DNA from: Kitasatospora sp. MAA4
Lineage (GTDB): Bacteria; Actinomycetota; Actinomycetes; Streptomycetales; Streptomycetaceae
Length of the DNA stretch: 60,776 nucleotides
Reading direction: 5' to 3'
Assembly (NCBI RefSeq): GCF_029893355.1
Contig: NZ_JARZAI010000040.1
Location: 1-60,776, forward strand
Shown here: piece by piece, positions 7,958 to 15,949 of the stretch
Position numbering within the stretch: the stretch's first letter is position 1
How the letters are laid out: the number at the start of each line of letters is the position of its first letter
Made by a program: the position numbers and the translations under genes
Notes under the pieces: model-generated
Seen by the model: the letters and a program-made list of their open reading frames with translations, nothing else
Told to the model about the DNA's origin: nothing
Databases searched by the model: none

Positions 7958-8149
7958 GTGACGCAAGCCCGGTGGCGGAAGAGCAGCTACAGCAACAATG
8001 ACGGCGGCGAGTGCATCGAGGTCGATGACGCGAACCCCGGTCGTGTCCGCGACTCCAAGGACCCCGACGGTCCCCACCTCTGTTTCACTCCTGTCGCCTG
8101 GCATGTATTCGTGGCAGGCGTTCTGGCCAGCGACTTCGGCTCAGTCTGA
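7958..8149 (+). CDS. DUF397 protein, copy 4
   Basis: This 63-residue protein has a GTG start with GAGGAG 8-13 bases upstream, at the same junction sequence as copy 2. One glycine-aspartate pair is changed: NNDGGECIEV replaces GGDCIEV. It ends FVAGVLASDFGSV. Copies 2 and 4 share the short MTxARWRKS start, so the array may have grown by duplicating a two-gene block. Confidence 0.85.
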   Translation: MTQARWRKSSYSNNDGGECIEVDDANPGRVRDSKDPDGPHLCFTPVAWHVFVAGVLASDFGSV

Positions 8150-8160
8150 GGAGTGCGAAA

Positions 8161-8391
8161 GTGGTGAGATCCCGGTGGCGGAAGAGTAGCCACAGCAACG
8201 GCGACGGCGGCGCGTGCATCGAGGTGGACGACGCGAACCCCGGTCGCGTCCGCGACTCCAAGGACCCCGACGGTCCCCACCTCCACTTCACTCCCGCCGC
8301 CTGGCAGTCGTTCGTCGCCGCCGCCCGGGACGGGCGCCTAAGTGGCTCCCCGCCTGTCCCAGGCTCCGCGCATGGGACGAGCAGGCGGTGA
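8161..8391 (+). CDS. DUF397 protein, copy 5 with altered C-terminus
   Basis: The start is GTG and the core WRKSSHSNGDGGACIEV is followed by the shared DDANPGRVRDSKDPDGP block. After FVAAARDG the expected ending is lost. The frame continues into an unrelated proline-rich tail, giving 76 residues. The array therefore appears to end in a copy whose 3' end was deleted or fused to neighbouring DNA. It may or may not still work. Confidence 0.75.
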   Translation: MVRSRWRKSSHSNGDGGACIEVDDANPGRVRDSKDPDGPHLHFTPAAWQSFVAAARDGRLSGSPPVPGSAHGTSRR

Positions 8392-8408
8392 CTTTCCGTA
8401 GGAAGTCG

Positions 8409-8437
8409 TTTACACACTGCGCCGACTGAGGCATGAT
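8409..8437 (+). promoter_or_regulatory. predicted promoter of the cold-shock gene
   Basis: TTTACA (8409-8414) and CATGAT (8432-8437) are spaced by 17 bases, close to the vegetative promoter consensus. They lie about 56 bases before the cold-shock ATG, which leaves a short 5' leader. Confidence 0.5.
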
Positions 8438-8493
8438 CGGCTCCGTGGGGCCGTCCGGCCGTCACAGGTTGAACGCACCCCGAGGGAGCAGTC

Positions 8494-8709
8494 ATGGCTG
8501 AGCGGCAGAGCGGCACAGTGAAGTGGTTCAACGATGAGAAGGGCTTCGGGTTCATCACCCCCGATGGCGGCAGCGCGGACCTCTTCGTGCACTTCCGGGC
8601 GATCCAGGGCAACGGCTTCAAGTCACTGGTGGAGGGCCAGAAGGTGACCTTCATCGCCGTCCAGGGCCAGAAGGGCATGCAGGCCGACGAGGTCCAGCCC
8701 GAGGGCTGA
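8494..8709 (+). CDS. CspA-family cold-shock protein
   Basis: The protein has 71 residues and is a single cold-shock domain. The RNA-binding motifs are KGFGFITPD (RNP1) and DLFVHF (RNP2). It opens GTVKWFNDEK, as in all family members. It binds single-stranded RNA or DNA and acts as an RNA chaperone. The ATG has a GAGGGAG ribosome binding site. The VEGQKVTF segment and the short C-terminus are standard. It ends four bases before the convergent MOSC gene. Confidence 0.95.
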   Translation: MAERQSGTVKWFNDEKGFGFITPDGGSADLFVHFRAIQGNGFKSLVEGQKVTFIAVQGQKGMQADEVQPEG

Positions 8710-8713
8710 GCGC

Positions 8714-9424
8714 TCATCCCAGCCGCAGGCGGTCGCCCACCCGCAATGACCCGGCTGCGCTGACGGTGGCCAGCGCGTCCAGCCGGTTGCCATGTGCCCC
8801 GGCGAGCGTGCGCAGGATCTCGGGGGCGTGCGGCAGGCCGGGTTGGGCGACGCCCGTCATCACGCAGCGCTCGCTGGAGCGGACGAAGGCCAGCCGGGCG
8901 CCGGAGGTGAACTGGCCCTCGGCCCCGAACCATTCGTCCTCGACGAACGGCGGGGTGCCCGGCGGCGTGCGCAGCACGATGTTGGGGCGGAACCGCCGCT
9001 CGTCCACCATGGCGCTGGGGACGGCCTCGCGGACCCAGTCCAGGGTGGCCGTGGTGAGCAGGCTGACGGGCAGCTGGTCGAAGTGCGAGATCTCGTCCTC
9101 GCGGGCCAACTCGACGTCCTCGCGCTGGAGGTAGGCGCGCAGGAAGGCGTTCGGGTCGGCCACCGGGCGGCCGAGCGGGTCGAGCAGGTCGGGGCCGTCG
9201 AGGCGGTGCCCGAGCCGCGAGCCGAGTCGGAGCAGCCCGTCCATCCGGCGGAACCGCCGGGTGTTCTTGCCCGAGCCGAACTTCCCCTCCCCGTCCCGCA
9301 CCGCGTACAACCGGTCGCCGGCCAGGCCTCGTCCGTCGACGGAGACCTCCGACAGGCGTTCACCGGCGGTGGATTTCACGGGGTAGCGCCAGAGCCGCTC
9401 GACCACTCCGATGATCTCTGCCAT
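8714..9424 (-). CDS. MOSC-domain protein
   Basis: The protein has 236 residues from the ATG at 9424. The N-terminal MOSC_N barrel begins GVVERLWRYPVKSTAGERL, and the MOSC domain follows with FRPNIVLRTP and FVRSSERCVMTGV. The Cys in SERCVM matches the conserved cysteine of this family, which is related to the molybdenum cofactor sulfurase C-terminus. Relatives act in sulfur transfer or in N-hydroxylated compound reduction with the molybdenum cofactor. The precise role is not evident. A longer open frame to 9505 has no good start signal. Confidence 0.85.
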   Translation of the reverse strand: MAEIIGVVERLWRYPVKSTAGERLSEVSVDGRGLAGDRLYAVRDGEGKFGSGKNTRRFRRMDGLLRLGSRLGHRLDGPDLLDPLGRPVADPNAFLRAYLQREDVELAREDEISHFDQLPVSLLTTATLDWVREAVPSAMVDERRFRPNIVLRTPPGTPPFVEDEWFGAEGQFTSGARLAFVRSSERCVMTGVAQPGLPHAPEILRTLAGAHGNRLDALATVSAAGSLRVGDRLRLG

Positions 9425-9501
9425 GGGCAGGCAGCCTATCCGGCGGGACGGGTGATGGTCTAGACCTATCGACAGCTCTGCGTCCGCCGACTCCGAAGGG
9501 A

Positions 9502-9945
9502 TCACCGGGCGTTGGGGGTGACCGCGTGCTGCCTCCAGAAGGCAATGATCTGGTCCCGCTGGGTGTAGTACTCCGGGTCGGACTTCGTGGCGTTGCTCAT
9601 CGGATGCGGAAGCCTGCGCTCCTTCCCGTCGGTGGTCCGGACCTTGAGCACGAGGACATTCCTCACGCGCTCCTCGTGTATGGAGGTGATGTCACTCCAG
9701 GGGCGCACAGTCGCGGGGAGGAAGAAGTGACGGATCTGGATTCCGCCGCCGCTGAGGGTGATTCGCTGACCGAAGATCGCCAACGCCAGCAGCACCAGCA
9801 GCGCCAGGTCGATACCGATGGTGAAGACGGGGGTGCGATGGAGGCGCAGAGTCGCCATGGTGCAGAAGAAGATGGCGAGCAGGGCCTGCCGTACGAAGAT
9901 CGAGCGAGCCTGGCGACGCGGGATGCTGAAGATCAAAGTGTCCAC
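9502..9945 (-). CDS. membrane-anchored PH-like protein, paralogue A
   Basis: The protein has 147 residues. A basic N-terminus is followed by two hydrophobic segments (about 17-35 and 40-60). A soluble domain with the beta-rich pattern TLSGGGIQIRHFFLPATVRPWSDI and VLVLKVRTTDGKERRLPHP follows, resembling bacterial PH-like domains. The ending RDQIIAFWRQ is shared with the neighbouring gene at 9985, so the two are tandem paralogues. It is an inner-membrane protein of unknown function. Base composition is less GC-rich than in its paralogue, and it appears more diverged. Confidence 0.75.
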   Translation of the reverse strand: MDTLIFSIPRRQARSIFVRQALLAIFFCTMATLRLHRTPVFTIGIDLALLVLLALAIFGQRITLSGGGIQIRHFFLPATVRPWSDITSIHEERVRNVLVLKVRTTDGKERRLPHPMSNATKSDPEYYTQRDQIIAFWRQHAVTPNAR

Positions 9946-9984
9946 CGCTGGACCCTACTGACCCGTACGCGTCACCGACAGCCC

Positions 9985-10452
9985 TTATCCCCGACGCTTG
10001 CCCGCCGCCTTGGCACCCTTCGCCGCCCGGGCCTGCTTGCGCCAGTACGCGATGACCTGGTCCCGGTGCGCCGGGAACTCCGGGTCGGGGTTGCTGGCGG
10101 TGTTGACCGGATACGGCAGGGTGTACTCCTTGCCGCCGGTCGTCCGCACCGTCATCAGCGAGGTGCTGCGCGCCTGCTTCTCGGCCACCGACGCGATCTC
10201 GCTCCACGGGCGCAGCCGCATCGGGACGAAGAAGCGGTGGACCCGCAGGCCCTCGCTGCTGAGCGTGGTCCGGCCGCCGGCCGCGCCCAGGGCGAAGAGC
10301 GCGACCATCAGCGACATCACGGAGACCAGCAGCACCGTGTTGCTGTGGTTGACCACGAGGGAGACCGCGGTGAGGCTGCCGAAGAGCAGCACGATCCGGG
10401 CCGTGAAGCGCAGCAGACGGCCGGGCGAGAGGGTGAAAGTCAGGGTGTCCAC
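9985..10452 (-). CDS. membrane-anchored PH-like protein, paralogue B
   Basis: The protein has 155 residues with the same architecture as the 9502 gene: start MDTLTF, two membrane segments, then TTLSSEGLRVHRFFVPMRLR, PWSEIASV and RDQVIAYWRK. It ends in a lysine-rich tail (KGAKAAGKRRG). About 40 bases separate the pair, both on the minus strand, so they may be co-transcribed with this copy first. No function can be assigned beyond a small membrane protein with a PH-like fold. Confidence 0.78.
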   Translation of the reverse strand: MDTLTFTLSPGRLLRFTARIVLLFGSLTAVSLVVNHSNTVLLVSVMSLMVALFALGAAGGRTTLSSEGLRVHRFFVPMRLRPWSEIASVAEKQARSTSLMTVRTTGGKEYTLPYPVNTASNPDPEFPAHRDQVIAYWRKQARAAKGAKAAGKRRG

Positions 10453-10506
10453 CTGAGGGAGGGTACTTACTCGCTGGTCACAGGCCTGACCCCCTCACAT
10501 CACAGT

Positions 10507-11295
10507 TCAGCCGACCTTTGCCACCGCGCGGATCGGCGCCCCGTCGGCGGCCGCCAGCCGCAGCGGGAAGAGGCTGACCGAGATCGCCCGGTCGCGCGCC
10601 TGCGCCTCCAGCAGCTGCGTCAGGTCGGTGAGGTTCTCCGCGATCACCGCGCCGCCGTCGGCCCCGAGCAGGACCCGGTGGGCGGCCAGCGTGGGCTCCT
10701 CGGCCGTCGGTGCGCCGTCGTGCTCGTCGGCGAGGCCGGCCAGCAGGACGGCGACGGCCGGGTCGGCCGGTCCGGGGTCGGGCGTGGGGTCGATGCTCAG
10801 CGCGTCCACGCCCACCGTCCGGACGCCCGCCGCCACGATCGCCTCCGCCGCGGCGGGGCTGAGGTAGGGGTGGGCGAGGTAGCGGTCGGTGCCCCAGAAG
10901 CGCGGCCAGCCGGTGGCGAGCAGCAGCACAGCGCCCGGCGTCACCCGGGCCAGCGCGGGCGCCAGCTGCTCGGGGGTGACCGCCGTCCGGGCCGGCAGTG
11001 CGCGCAGGTCCGCGATCACCGCGGGGCCGGTGAACAGCTCCAGTGGCAGCCCGTCCAGCGTCGGCCAGGTGACGTCCACGTGGTACGGCGCGTCCACGTG
11101 CGTGCCGGACTGCGAGCCGAGGTGCACGCTCAGCACGTTCACCCCGGCGGTGTCGGTGGTCAGCGCCGGGCGCAGCGCGACCTCGGGGTCGCCGGGGTAG
11201 ACGGGCATGCCGGTGGTGACCTGGTGGGTGAGGTCGACCAGGATCGGGGCCGGTGCGGCCGGCGGCTGTGCGGTCGGTGCCTGGGTGGCGGTCAC
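10507..11295 (-). CDS. cyclase / kynurenine formamidase-type hydrolase
   Basis: The protein has 262 residues from GTG 11295. The cyclase-family metal motif is clear: GSQSGTHVDAPYH (His and Asp ligands), preceded by LVDLTHQVTTGMPVYPGD and followed by LLLATGW and VGVDALSIDP. Members are metal-dependent amidohydrolases, including kynurenine formamidase, and some act on polyketide or isatin rings. Without kyn genes nearby the substrate is open. The longer frame to 11505 overlaps the divergent UbiX gene and was rejected. Confidence 0.85.
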   Translation of the reverse strand: MTATQAPTAQPPAAPAPILVDLTHQVTTGMPVYPGDPEVALRPALTTDTAGVNVLSVHLGSQSGTHVDAPYHVDVTWPTLDGLPLELFTGPAVIADLRALPARTAVTPEQLAPALARVTPGAVLLLATGWPRFWGTDRYLAHPYLSPAAAEAIVAAGVRTVGVDALSIDPTPDPGPADPAVAVLLAGLADEHDGAPTAEEPTLAAHRVLLGADGGAVIAENLTDLTQLLEAQARDRAISVSLFPLRLAAADGAPIRAVAKVG

Positions 11296-11335
11296 AGGCC
11301 CATCCTCCCGCGTCGAAGGCTCTAGGGTGCGAGGT

Positions 11336-11983
11336 ATGGGCAAGGAAACAGACGGCGTGCGGCGGCCGTGGGTGGTCGGGGTGTCGGGCGCGTCGGGGAC
11401 CCCGTACGCCGCGTCGGTGCTCCGGGCGCTGCTGGCGGCGGGTGAGGCGGTGGACCTGGTGGTCAGCAGGGCCGCCCGGCTGACCATCCTGGACGAGACC
11501 GGCATCGCGTTCCGGGACGCCTACTGGCAGCAGGATCTCGCCCTGTGGCTGGGCCAGGAAGTCGAGAACGTCCGCTACTGGCCCGCCGGCGACTTCGCCG
11601 CCGGCCCGTCCAGCGGCTCGTACCCGGCCAAGGGCATGCTGGTGGTGCCCGCGACCACCGGCGCGGTGGCCGGGATCGCGCTCGGCCTGAGCAAGGACCT
11701 GCTCCAGCGGGCCGCCGCCGTCACCCTCAAGGAGCGCCGCCCGCTGGTGGTCTGCGTCCGGGAGACGCCGCTCGACGGAGTGACGCTGCGCCACCTCGTC
11801 GAGCTGGATGCGGCCGGCGCCGTCGTGCTGCCCGCCTCGCCGGGTTTCTACGCGGGGGGCTCCACCGCCCGGGAGTTGGTGGACTTCGTGGCCGGCCGGG
11901 TGCTCGACGCGGTCGGGGTGGAGCACGCGCTCTACCGGCGCTGGGGGGGCGAACTGGGTGCCGCGAGGGCGGAGGGGGCGTAG
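11336..11983 (+). CDS. ubiX: UbiX-family flavin prenyltransferase
   Basis: The protein has 215 residues. The flavin-binding start is WVVGVSGASGTPYAASVLRA. The middle carries SSGSYPAKGMLVVPATTGAVAGIALG, and later come DLLQRAAAVTLKERRPLVV and RETPLDGVTLRHL. UbiX prenylates FMN from dimethylallyl phosphate to make the cofactor used by UbiD enzymes, here the decarboxylase at 1107. The ATG at 11336 begins the family sequence and has an upstream GAGG. It is divergent from the cyclase and precedes an AsnC regulator. Confidence 0.93.
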   Translation: MGKETDGVRRPWVVGVSGASGTPYAASVLRALLAAGEAVDLVVSRAARLTILDETGIAFRDAYWQQDLALWLGQEVENVRYWPAGDFAAGPSSGSYPAKGMLVVPATTGAVAGIALGLSKDLLQRAAAVTLKERRPLVVCVRETPLDGVTLRHLVELDAAGAVVLPASPGFYAGGSTARELVDFVAGRVLDAVGVEHALYRRWGGELGAARAEGA

Positions 11984-12102
11984 GAACCCCCGCGCCGGGA
12001 GAGTATGTTCTCTGCGATATCCGGGTTGGTCCGCGGGCGGGCCCTTGGAATCCGGATAATGATCTCTGGGTCTGGCAAGGTTCGGAAGGACGCGGACGGT
12101 TT

Positions 12103-12564
12103 ATGGACACGGTGGACAGGCAGCTCATTCAGGCGCTTCGCGAGAACGGTCGCGCCTCCTATGCCGAACTGGGCCGTCTGGTAGGCCTGTCGGGACCTAG
12201 CGTCACGGACCGGATCAACCGCCTGGAGCAGGCGGGAGTGATCACCGGCTACCGCGCCACCGTCAATCCGGCCTCGCTCGGCTTCGGGGTCACCGCCCTG
12301 ATCGGGCTTCAGTTGACCGACGCCGCCGACCACGAGGACGTCGCGCACCGGCTGAAGGACCTCGGCGAGGTCGAGGACTGCTGGTTCATCGCGGGCGACG
12401 ACTCGTACATGCTCAAGGTCCGGGTCTCCGACGTCGAGGGCCTGGAGTCCGTCGTCAAGCGCCTCTCCGGCACCAAGGGCGTGGCCCGCACCCGCACCAC
12501 GGTTGTTCTGTCCACCAAGTGGGAGAACCGCGTCAGCGAACTGCCCCTCGACACAGGAGAGTGA
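12103..12564 (+). CDS. Lrp/AsnC-family transcriptional regulator
   Basis: The protein has 153 residues. The N-terminal winged helix-turn-helix starts DTVDRQLIQALRENGRASYAELG and VGLSGPSVTDRINRLEQAGV. A C-terminal RAM (ligand-binding) domain follows, ending VARTRTTVVLSTKWENR. Such proteins form octamers and sense amino acids. It lies 7 bases before the threonine dehydratase-like gene on the same strand, which makes control of that enzyme and a branched-chain or threonine ligand the simplest idea. The start ATG was chosen to begin the helix-turn-helix. Confidence 0.9.
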   Translation: MDTVDRQLIQALRENGRASYAELGRLVGLSGPSVTDRINRLEQAGVITGYRATVNPASLGFGVTALIGLQLTDAADHEDVAHRLKDLGEVEDCWFIAGDDSYMLKVRVSDVEGLESVVKRLSGTKGVARTRTTVVLSTKWENRVSELPLDTGE

Positions 12565-12571
12565 GTCCGGC

Positions 12572-13534
12572 ATGGCCCTGGTCAGCCTGGAGGAATTGCG
12601 CGCAGCTCAGCGGCGGATAGCGGGGGTGGCCGTTCGCACCCCGCTGATGCCCTGCCCGTGGGCCGAGGACGGCAACCGCCGCCTCTGGCTCAAGCCCGAG
12701 AACCTCCAGCCCACCGGAGCGTTCAAGATCCGCGGCGCCTACAACCGGCTGGCCGCGCTCACCGAGGCCGAGCGGGCCCGCGGTGTGGTCGCCCAGTCCA
12801 GCGGGAACCACGCGCAGGCGATCGCCTACGCCGCGCAGCTGCTCGGCATCAAGGCCGTCATCGTGATGCCGGACACCTCGCCCGCGGTCAAGGTGGAGAA
12901 CACCCGCGCGTTCGGCGCCGAGGTGATCCTCGTCGCCCCCGCCGACCGGGACACCGTGCCGGCCGAGCTGACGGAGCGCCACGGCTACGTCTGGGTGCCG
13001 CCGTACGACGATCCGTACATCATCGCGGGCCAGGGCACGGTGGGCCTGGAGATCGGCGAGGACGCCCCGGACGAGCTGGACACCGTGCTGGTCCCGGTCA
13101 GCGGCGGCGGACTGATCGGCGGCACGGCCGCGGCGATCAAGCTCACCACCCCCGGCGTGCGGGTGATCGGCGTCGAACCCGAGCTGGCCGCCGACGCGAC
13201 CGAGAGCTTCCGCACCGGCGAACGGGTGGTCTGGCCGGTCGCCGACACCTACCGCACCCTCGCCGACGGGCTGCGCACCCCCTCGCTCGGGGAGCTCAAC
13301 TTCGAGCACCTCCAGGCGTACGTGGACGACATGGTGACGGTGACCGAGAAGGAGATCCGCGACGCGGTCGCGGTGCTGGCCCGGCGCGGCCGCCTGGTCG
13401 CCGAGCCGTCCGGCGCCGTCACCACCGCCGCCTACCTCTACCGCGGCGCCGAACTGGGCGGCCGGGTCTTCGCGGCCGTCGTCAGCGGCGGCAACGTGGA
13501 GCCCACGGTGCTGTCGGAGTTGCTGGCCGCGTAG
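12572..13534 (+). CDS. threonine/serine dehydratase-like PLP enzyme
   Basis: The protein has 320 residues, a fold-type II PLP enzyme without a C-terminal regulatory ACT domain. The Schiff-base lysine lies in TGAFKIRGAYNRL, the phosphate-binding SSGNHAQAIAYAA follows, and the glycine loop is VSGGGLIGGTAA. The closing SGGNVEP is also family-like. This short form is the catabolic threonine ammonia-lyase or serine/threonine racemase-dehydratase type. It would convert threonine to 2-oxobutyrate and ammonia. The AsnC gene directly upstream supports amino-acid-responsive expression. Confidence 0.87.
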   Translation: MALVSLEELRAAQRRIAGVAVRTPLMPCPWAEDGNRRLWLKPENLQPTGAFKIRGAYNRLAALTEAERARGVVAQSSGNHAQAIAYAAQLLGIKAVIVMPDTSPAVKVENTRAFGAEVILVAPADRDTVPAELTERHGYVWVPPYDDPYIIAGQGTVGLEIGEDAPDELDTVLVPVSGGGLIGGTAAAIKLTTPGVRVIGVEPELAADATESFRTGERVVWPVADTYRTLADGLRTPSLGELNFEHLQAYVDDMVTVTEKEIRDAVAVLARRGRLVAEPSGAVTTAAYLYRGAELGGRVFAAVVSGGNVEPTVLSELLAA

Positions 13535-13598
13535 GCGTAGTCTCGGTTGCGGCCGCTTTTCGGCCATCGGATCCAAGGACGAGGAGGCGGGTCGCCGC

Positions 13599-14762
13599 AT
13601 GGACGCAGGGCTCAAGCGGGAGCTGGAGGCGAAGGTCTACGCGGGTGAGCGACTGACCCGCGAGGACGGCATCGCCCTGTACGACAGCGACGACCTGGCC
13701 TGGCTGGGCGGCCTGGCGCACCACGTGCGGACGCAGAAGAACGGCGACGTCGTCGTCTTCAACGTCAACCGCCACCTCAACATGACCAACGTCTGCGCGG
13801 CCTCCTGCGCGTACTGCTCGTTCCAGCGCAAGCCGGGCGAGAAGGACGCGTACACCATGCGGATCGAGGAGGCCGTCCGGCTCGCCAAGGCGATGGAGGT
13901 GGACTCGCTCACCGAGCTGCACATCGTCAACGGCCTGCACCCCACGCTGCCCTGGCGCTACTACCCGCGCAGCCTGCGCGAGCTGAAGGCGGCGCTGCCG
14001 AACGTCTCGCTGAAGGCGTTCACGGCCACCGAGATCCACTGGTTCGAGAAGATCAGCGGCCTGACCGCCTCCGAGATCCTGGACGAGCTGATCGACGCCG
14101 GCCTGGAGTCGCTGACCGGCGGCGGCGCGGAGATCTTCGACTGGGAGGTCCGCCAGCACATCGTCGACCACGACACCCACTGGGAGGACTGGTCGCGGAT
14201 CCACCGCCTGGCTCACAGCAAGGGCCTCAAGACCCCCTCCACCATGCTCTACGGCCACATCGAGGAGCCCCGGCACCGGGTGGACCACGTGCTGCGGCTG
14301 CGTGAGCTGCAGGACGAGACCGGCGGCTTCCAGGTCTTCATCCCGCTGCGCTACCAGCACGACTTCCACGACTCCAAAGACGGCGTGGTCCGCAACAAGC
14401 TGATGGCCCGTACCGAGATGGCCACCGGCGCCGAGGCGCTGAAGACCTTCGCGGTCTCCCGGCTGCTCTTCGACAACGTGCCGCACGTGAAGGTCTTCTG
14501 GGTCATGCACGGCGTCACCACCTCGCAGCTGGCGCTCAGCCACGGCGCGGACGACATGGACGGCTCGGTCGTCGAGTACAAGATCACGCACGACGCGGAC
14601 AACTTCGGCACGCCCAACAAGCTGAGCCGCGACGACCTGCTCGGCCTGATCCGGGACGCCGGGTTCCGCCCCGCCGAGCGGAACACCCGCTACGAGGTCA
14701 TCCGCGAGTACGACGGCCCTGACCTGGGACGCCGTGAGGTCCCCCAGGCGATGCGGCTCTGA
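13599..14762 (+). CDS. mqnE: aminodeoxyfutalosine synthase MqnE (radical SAM)
   Basis: The protein has 387 residues. The radical-SAM cluster motif CAASCAYC (Cys 66, 70 and 73) sits in NVNRHLNMTNVC, as in the MqnE/MqnC/CofH group. Later segments ELHIVNGLHPTLPWRYYP and LTGGGAEIFDWEVRQ are typical of MqnE. It joins the chorismate-derived enol ether to adenosine with loss of CO2, making aminofutalosine. With the UbiD/UbiA/UbiX genes here, it shows menaquinone made by the futalosine rather than the classical MenB-E route. GAGGAGG precedes the start. Confidence 0.93.
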   Translation: MDAGLKRELEAKVYAGERLTREDGIALYDSDDLAWLGGLAHHVRTQKNGDVVVFNVNRHLNMTNVCAASCAYCSFQRKPGEKDAYTMRIEEAVRLAKAMEVDSLTELHIVNGLHPTLPWRYYPRSLRELKAALPNVSLKAFTATEIHWFEKISGLTASEILDELIDAGLESLTGGGAEIFDWEVRQHIVDHDTHWEDWSRIHRLAHSKGLKTPSTMLYGHIEEPRHRVDHVLRLRELQDETGGFQVFIPLRYQHDFHDSKDGVVRNKLMARTEMATGAEALKTFAVSRLLFDNVPHVKVFWVMHGVTTSQLALSHGADDMDGSVVEYKITHDADNFGTPNKLSRDDLLGLIRDAGFRPAERNTRYEVIREYDGPDLGRREVPQAMRL

Positions 14763-14836
14763 CGGAGCGCCTCTTCACGAGGATTTATGGCACCTCGGGT
14801 TTCCCAACGAGGGTTCGATTTGCAAGGATCGATCGC

Positions 14837-15823
14837 ATGTCCGGATCCCATCGTGCTTCTGTACAGCGCCGCCGCAGTGCCGGTCCCGCCGCCGCGGACC
14901 CGCCCGGCGGCGCTTCCGTACCGGGCCCGCGGCGACACGGACCGCCGTCGCAGCCGGGGCAGTCGCTGGGCCGGGGACGGCGCCGCAAGGCCCGCAAGCG
15001 CCGTGGCGCGGCCGGCGCGAGCGCGGTGGCGATGCTGGTGGCGGCCGCGCTGGGCTGGTTCACCGTCGGGCCCGGCGGCCTGCTCGCCGCGCACGGCAAG
15101 GACGCCGCCCTCTCGATGCCCGACGCGCCCGTGCCCACGGCGGACAGTGCGCCCTCGGCCGCCGGCGTCCCGGCCGACGCCGCCCACACCGACGCGCCCA
15201 CCGCGGACCGCTCGGACCGGGCGGACGGCACCTTCGCGTCGATACCCGGCCTCGGCGCGGGCTTCAGCGCCAAGATCCCGGCCACCAGCAACCAGGTGGT
15301 GCTGGCCTCCGGCGCCGGCAAGGACTCCTCCGACTCCAGCGTCACGCTGTGGAGCCGCACCCCCGACGGCCGCTGGCGCCCGGGTGAGACCTGGACGGCC
15401 CACAACGGCTTCGCCGGCTGGACCGGCGACCACTCCAGCGGCGACCTGCGCAGCCCGATAGGCGTCTTCACGCTCAGCGACGCGGGCGGCCTCAAGGGCG
15501 ACCCCGGCAGCCGCCTGCCGTACCACCAGGACAACGGCTTCGTGGCGAGCGGCACCGGCTTCTCGGGTGAGCCGCTGGCCGGTGCCTTCGACTACGTGGT
15601 CGCGATCGACTACAACCGGTTCACCGGGGACTCCCCGCTGGATCCCCGCGAGCCGATGGGCGCGGACAAGGGCGGCGGAATCTGGCTGCATGTCGACCAC
15701 GGCGGGCCGACGCACGCCTGTGTCTCGCTCTCCCAGGACCATATGATCGAGTTGCTGAAGACCCTGGACCCGGCCGCGCACCCCGTGATCGCGATGGGTG
15801 ACGCCACCTCACTGGCGGCTTGA
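14837..15823 (+). CDS. secreted L,D-transpeptidase-like (YkuD-fold) protein
   Basis: The protein has 328 residues. A long basic N-terminus (RRRKARKRRG) is followed by one hydrophobic segment (about 58-75, GASAVAMLVAAALGW), which serves as a signal anchor. A Ser/Ala/Pro linker leads to a C-terminal domain with HVDHGGPTHACVSLS. This matches the catalytic HxxxxxTHGCxxL signature of L,D-transpeptidases with Ala for Gly. The Cys should be the nucleophile acting on peptidoglycan stem peptides outside the membrane. GTWxGDHSS-like text before it (WTGDHSSGDLRSPIGVF) agrees. A non-catalytic YkuD-like role is possible. Confidence 0.8.
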   Translation: MSGSHRASVQRRRSAGPAAADPPGGASVPGPRRHGPPSQPGQSLGRGRRRKARKRRGAAGASAVAMLVAAALGWFTVGPGGLLAAHGKDAALSMPDAPVPTADSAPSAAGVPADAAHTDAPTADRSDRADGTFASIPGLGAGFSAKIPATSNQVVLASGAGKDSSDSSVTLWSRTPDGRWRPGETWTAHNGFAGWTGDHSSGDLRSPIGVFTLSDAGGLKGDPGSRLPYHQDNGFVASGTGFSGEPLAGAFDYVVAIDYNRFTGDSPLDPREPMGADKGGGIWLHVDHGGPTHACVSLSQDHMIELLKTLDPAAHPVIAMGDATSLAA

Positions 15824-15949
15824 CCAGTTGATGACCTGCGGGGACCCGTTGCAGGACAAGGGGTCTTGTCGAGCCCCTACAGCATCCGGCTCGGTATCCT
15901 GTCACCGGCCGTGAGCAGCAGACGCCCGGGTAACGGGTTGAGTGGCACC

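Noticed and set aside
7566..8286. Three repeated minus-strand frames opposite the DUF397 array
   Set aside because: They repeat only because the plus-strand genes are duplicated, and their peptides lack a domain.
7322..8391. Evenly spaced repeats resembling a CRISPR-like array
   Set aside because: The period (about 205 bases) is that of whole genes with open frames and ribosome binding sites. No short palindromic repeats with unique spacers were seen anywhere in the window.
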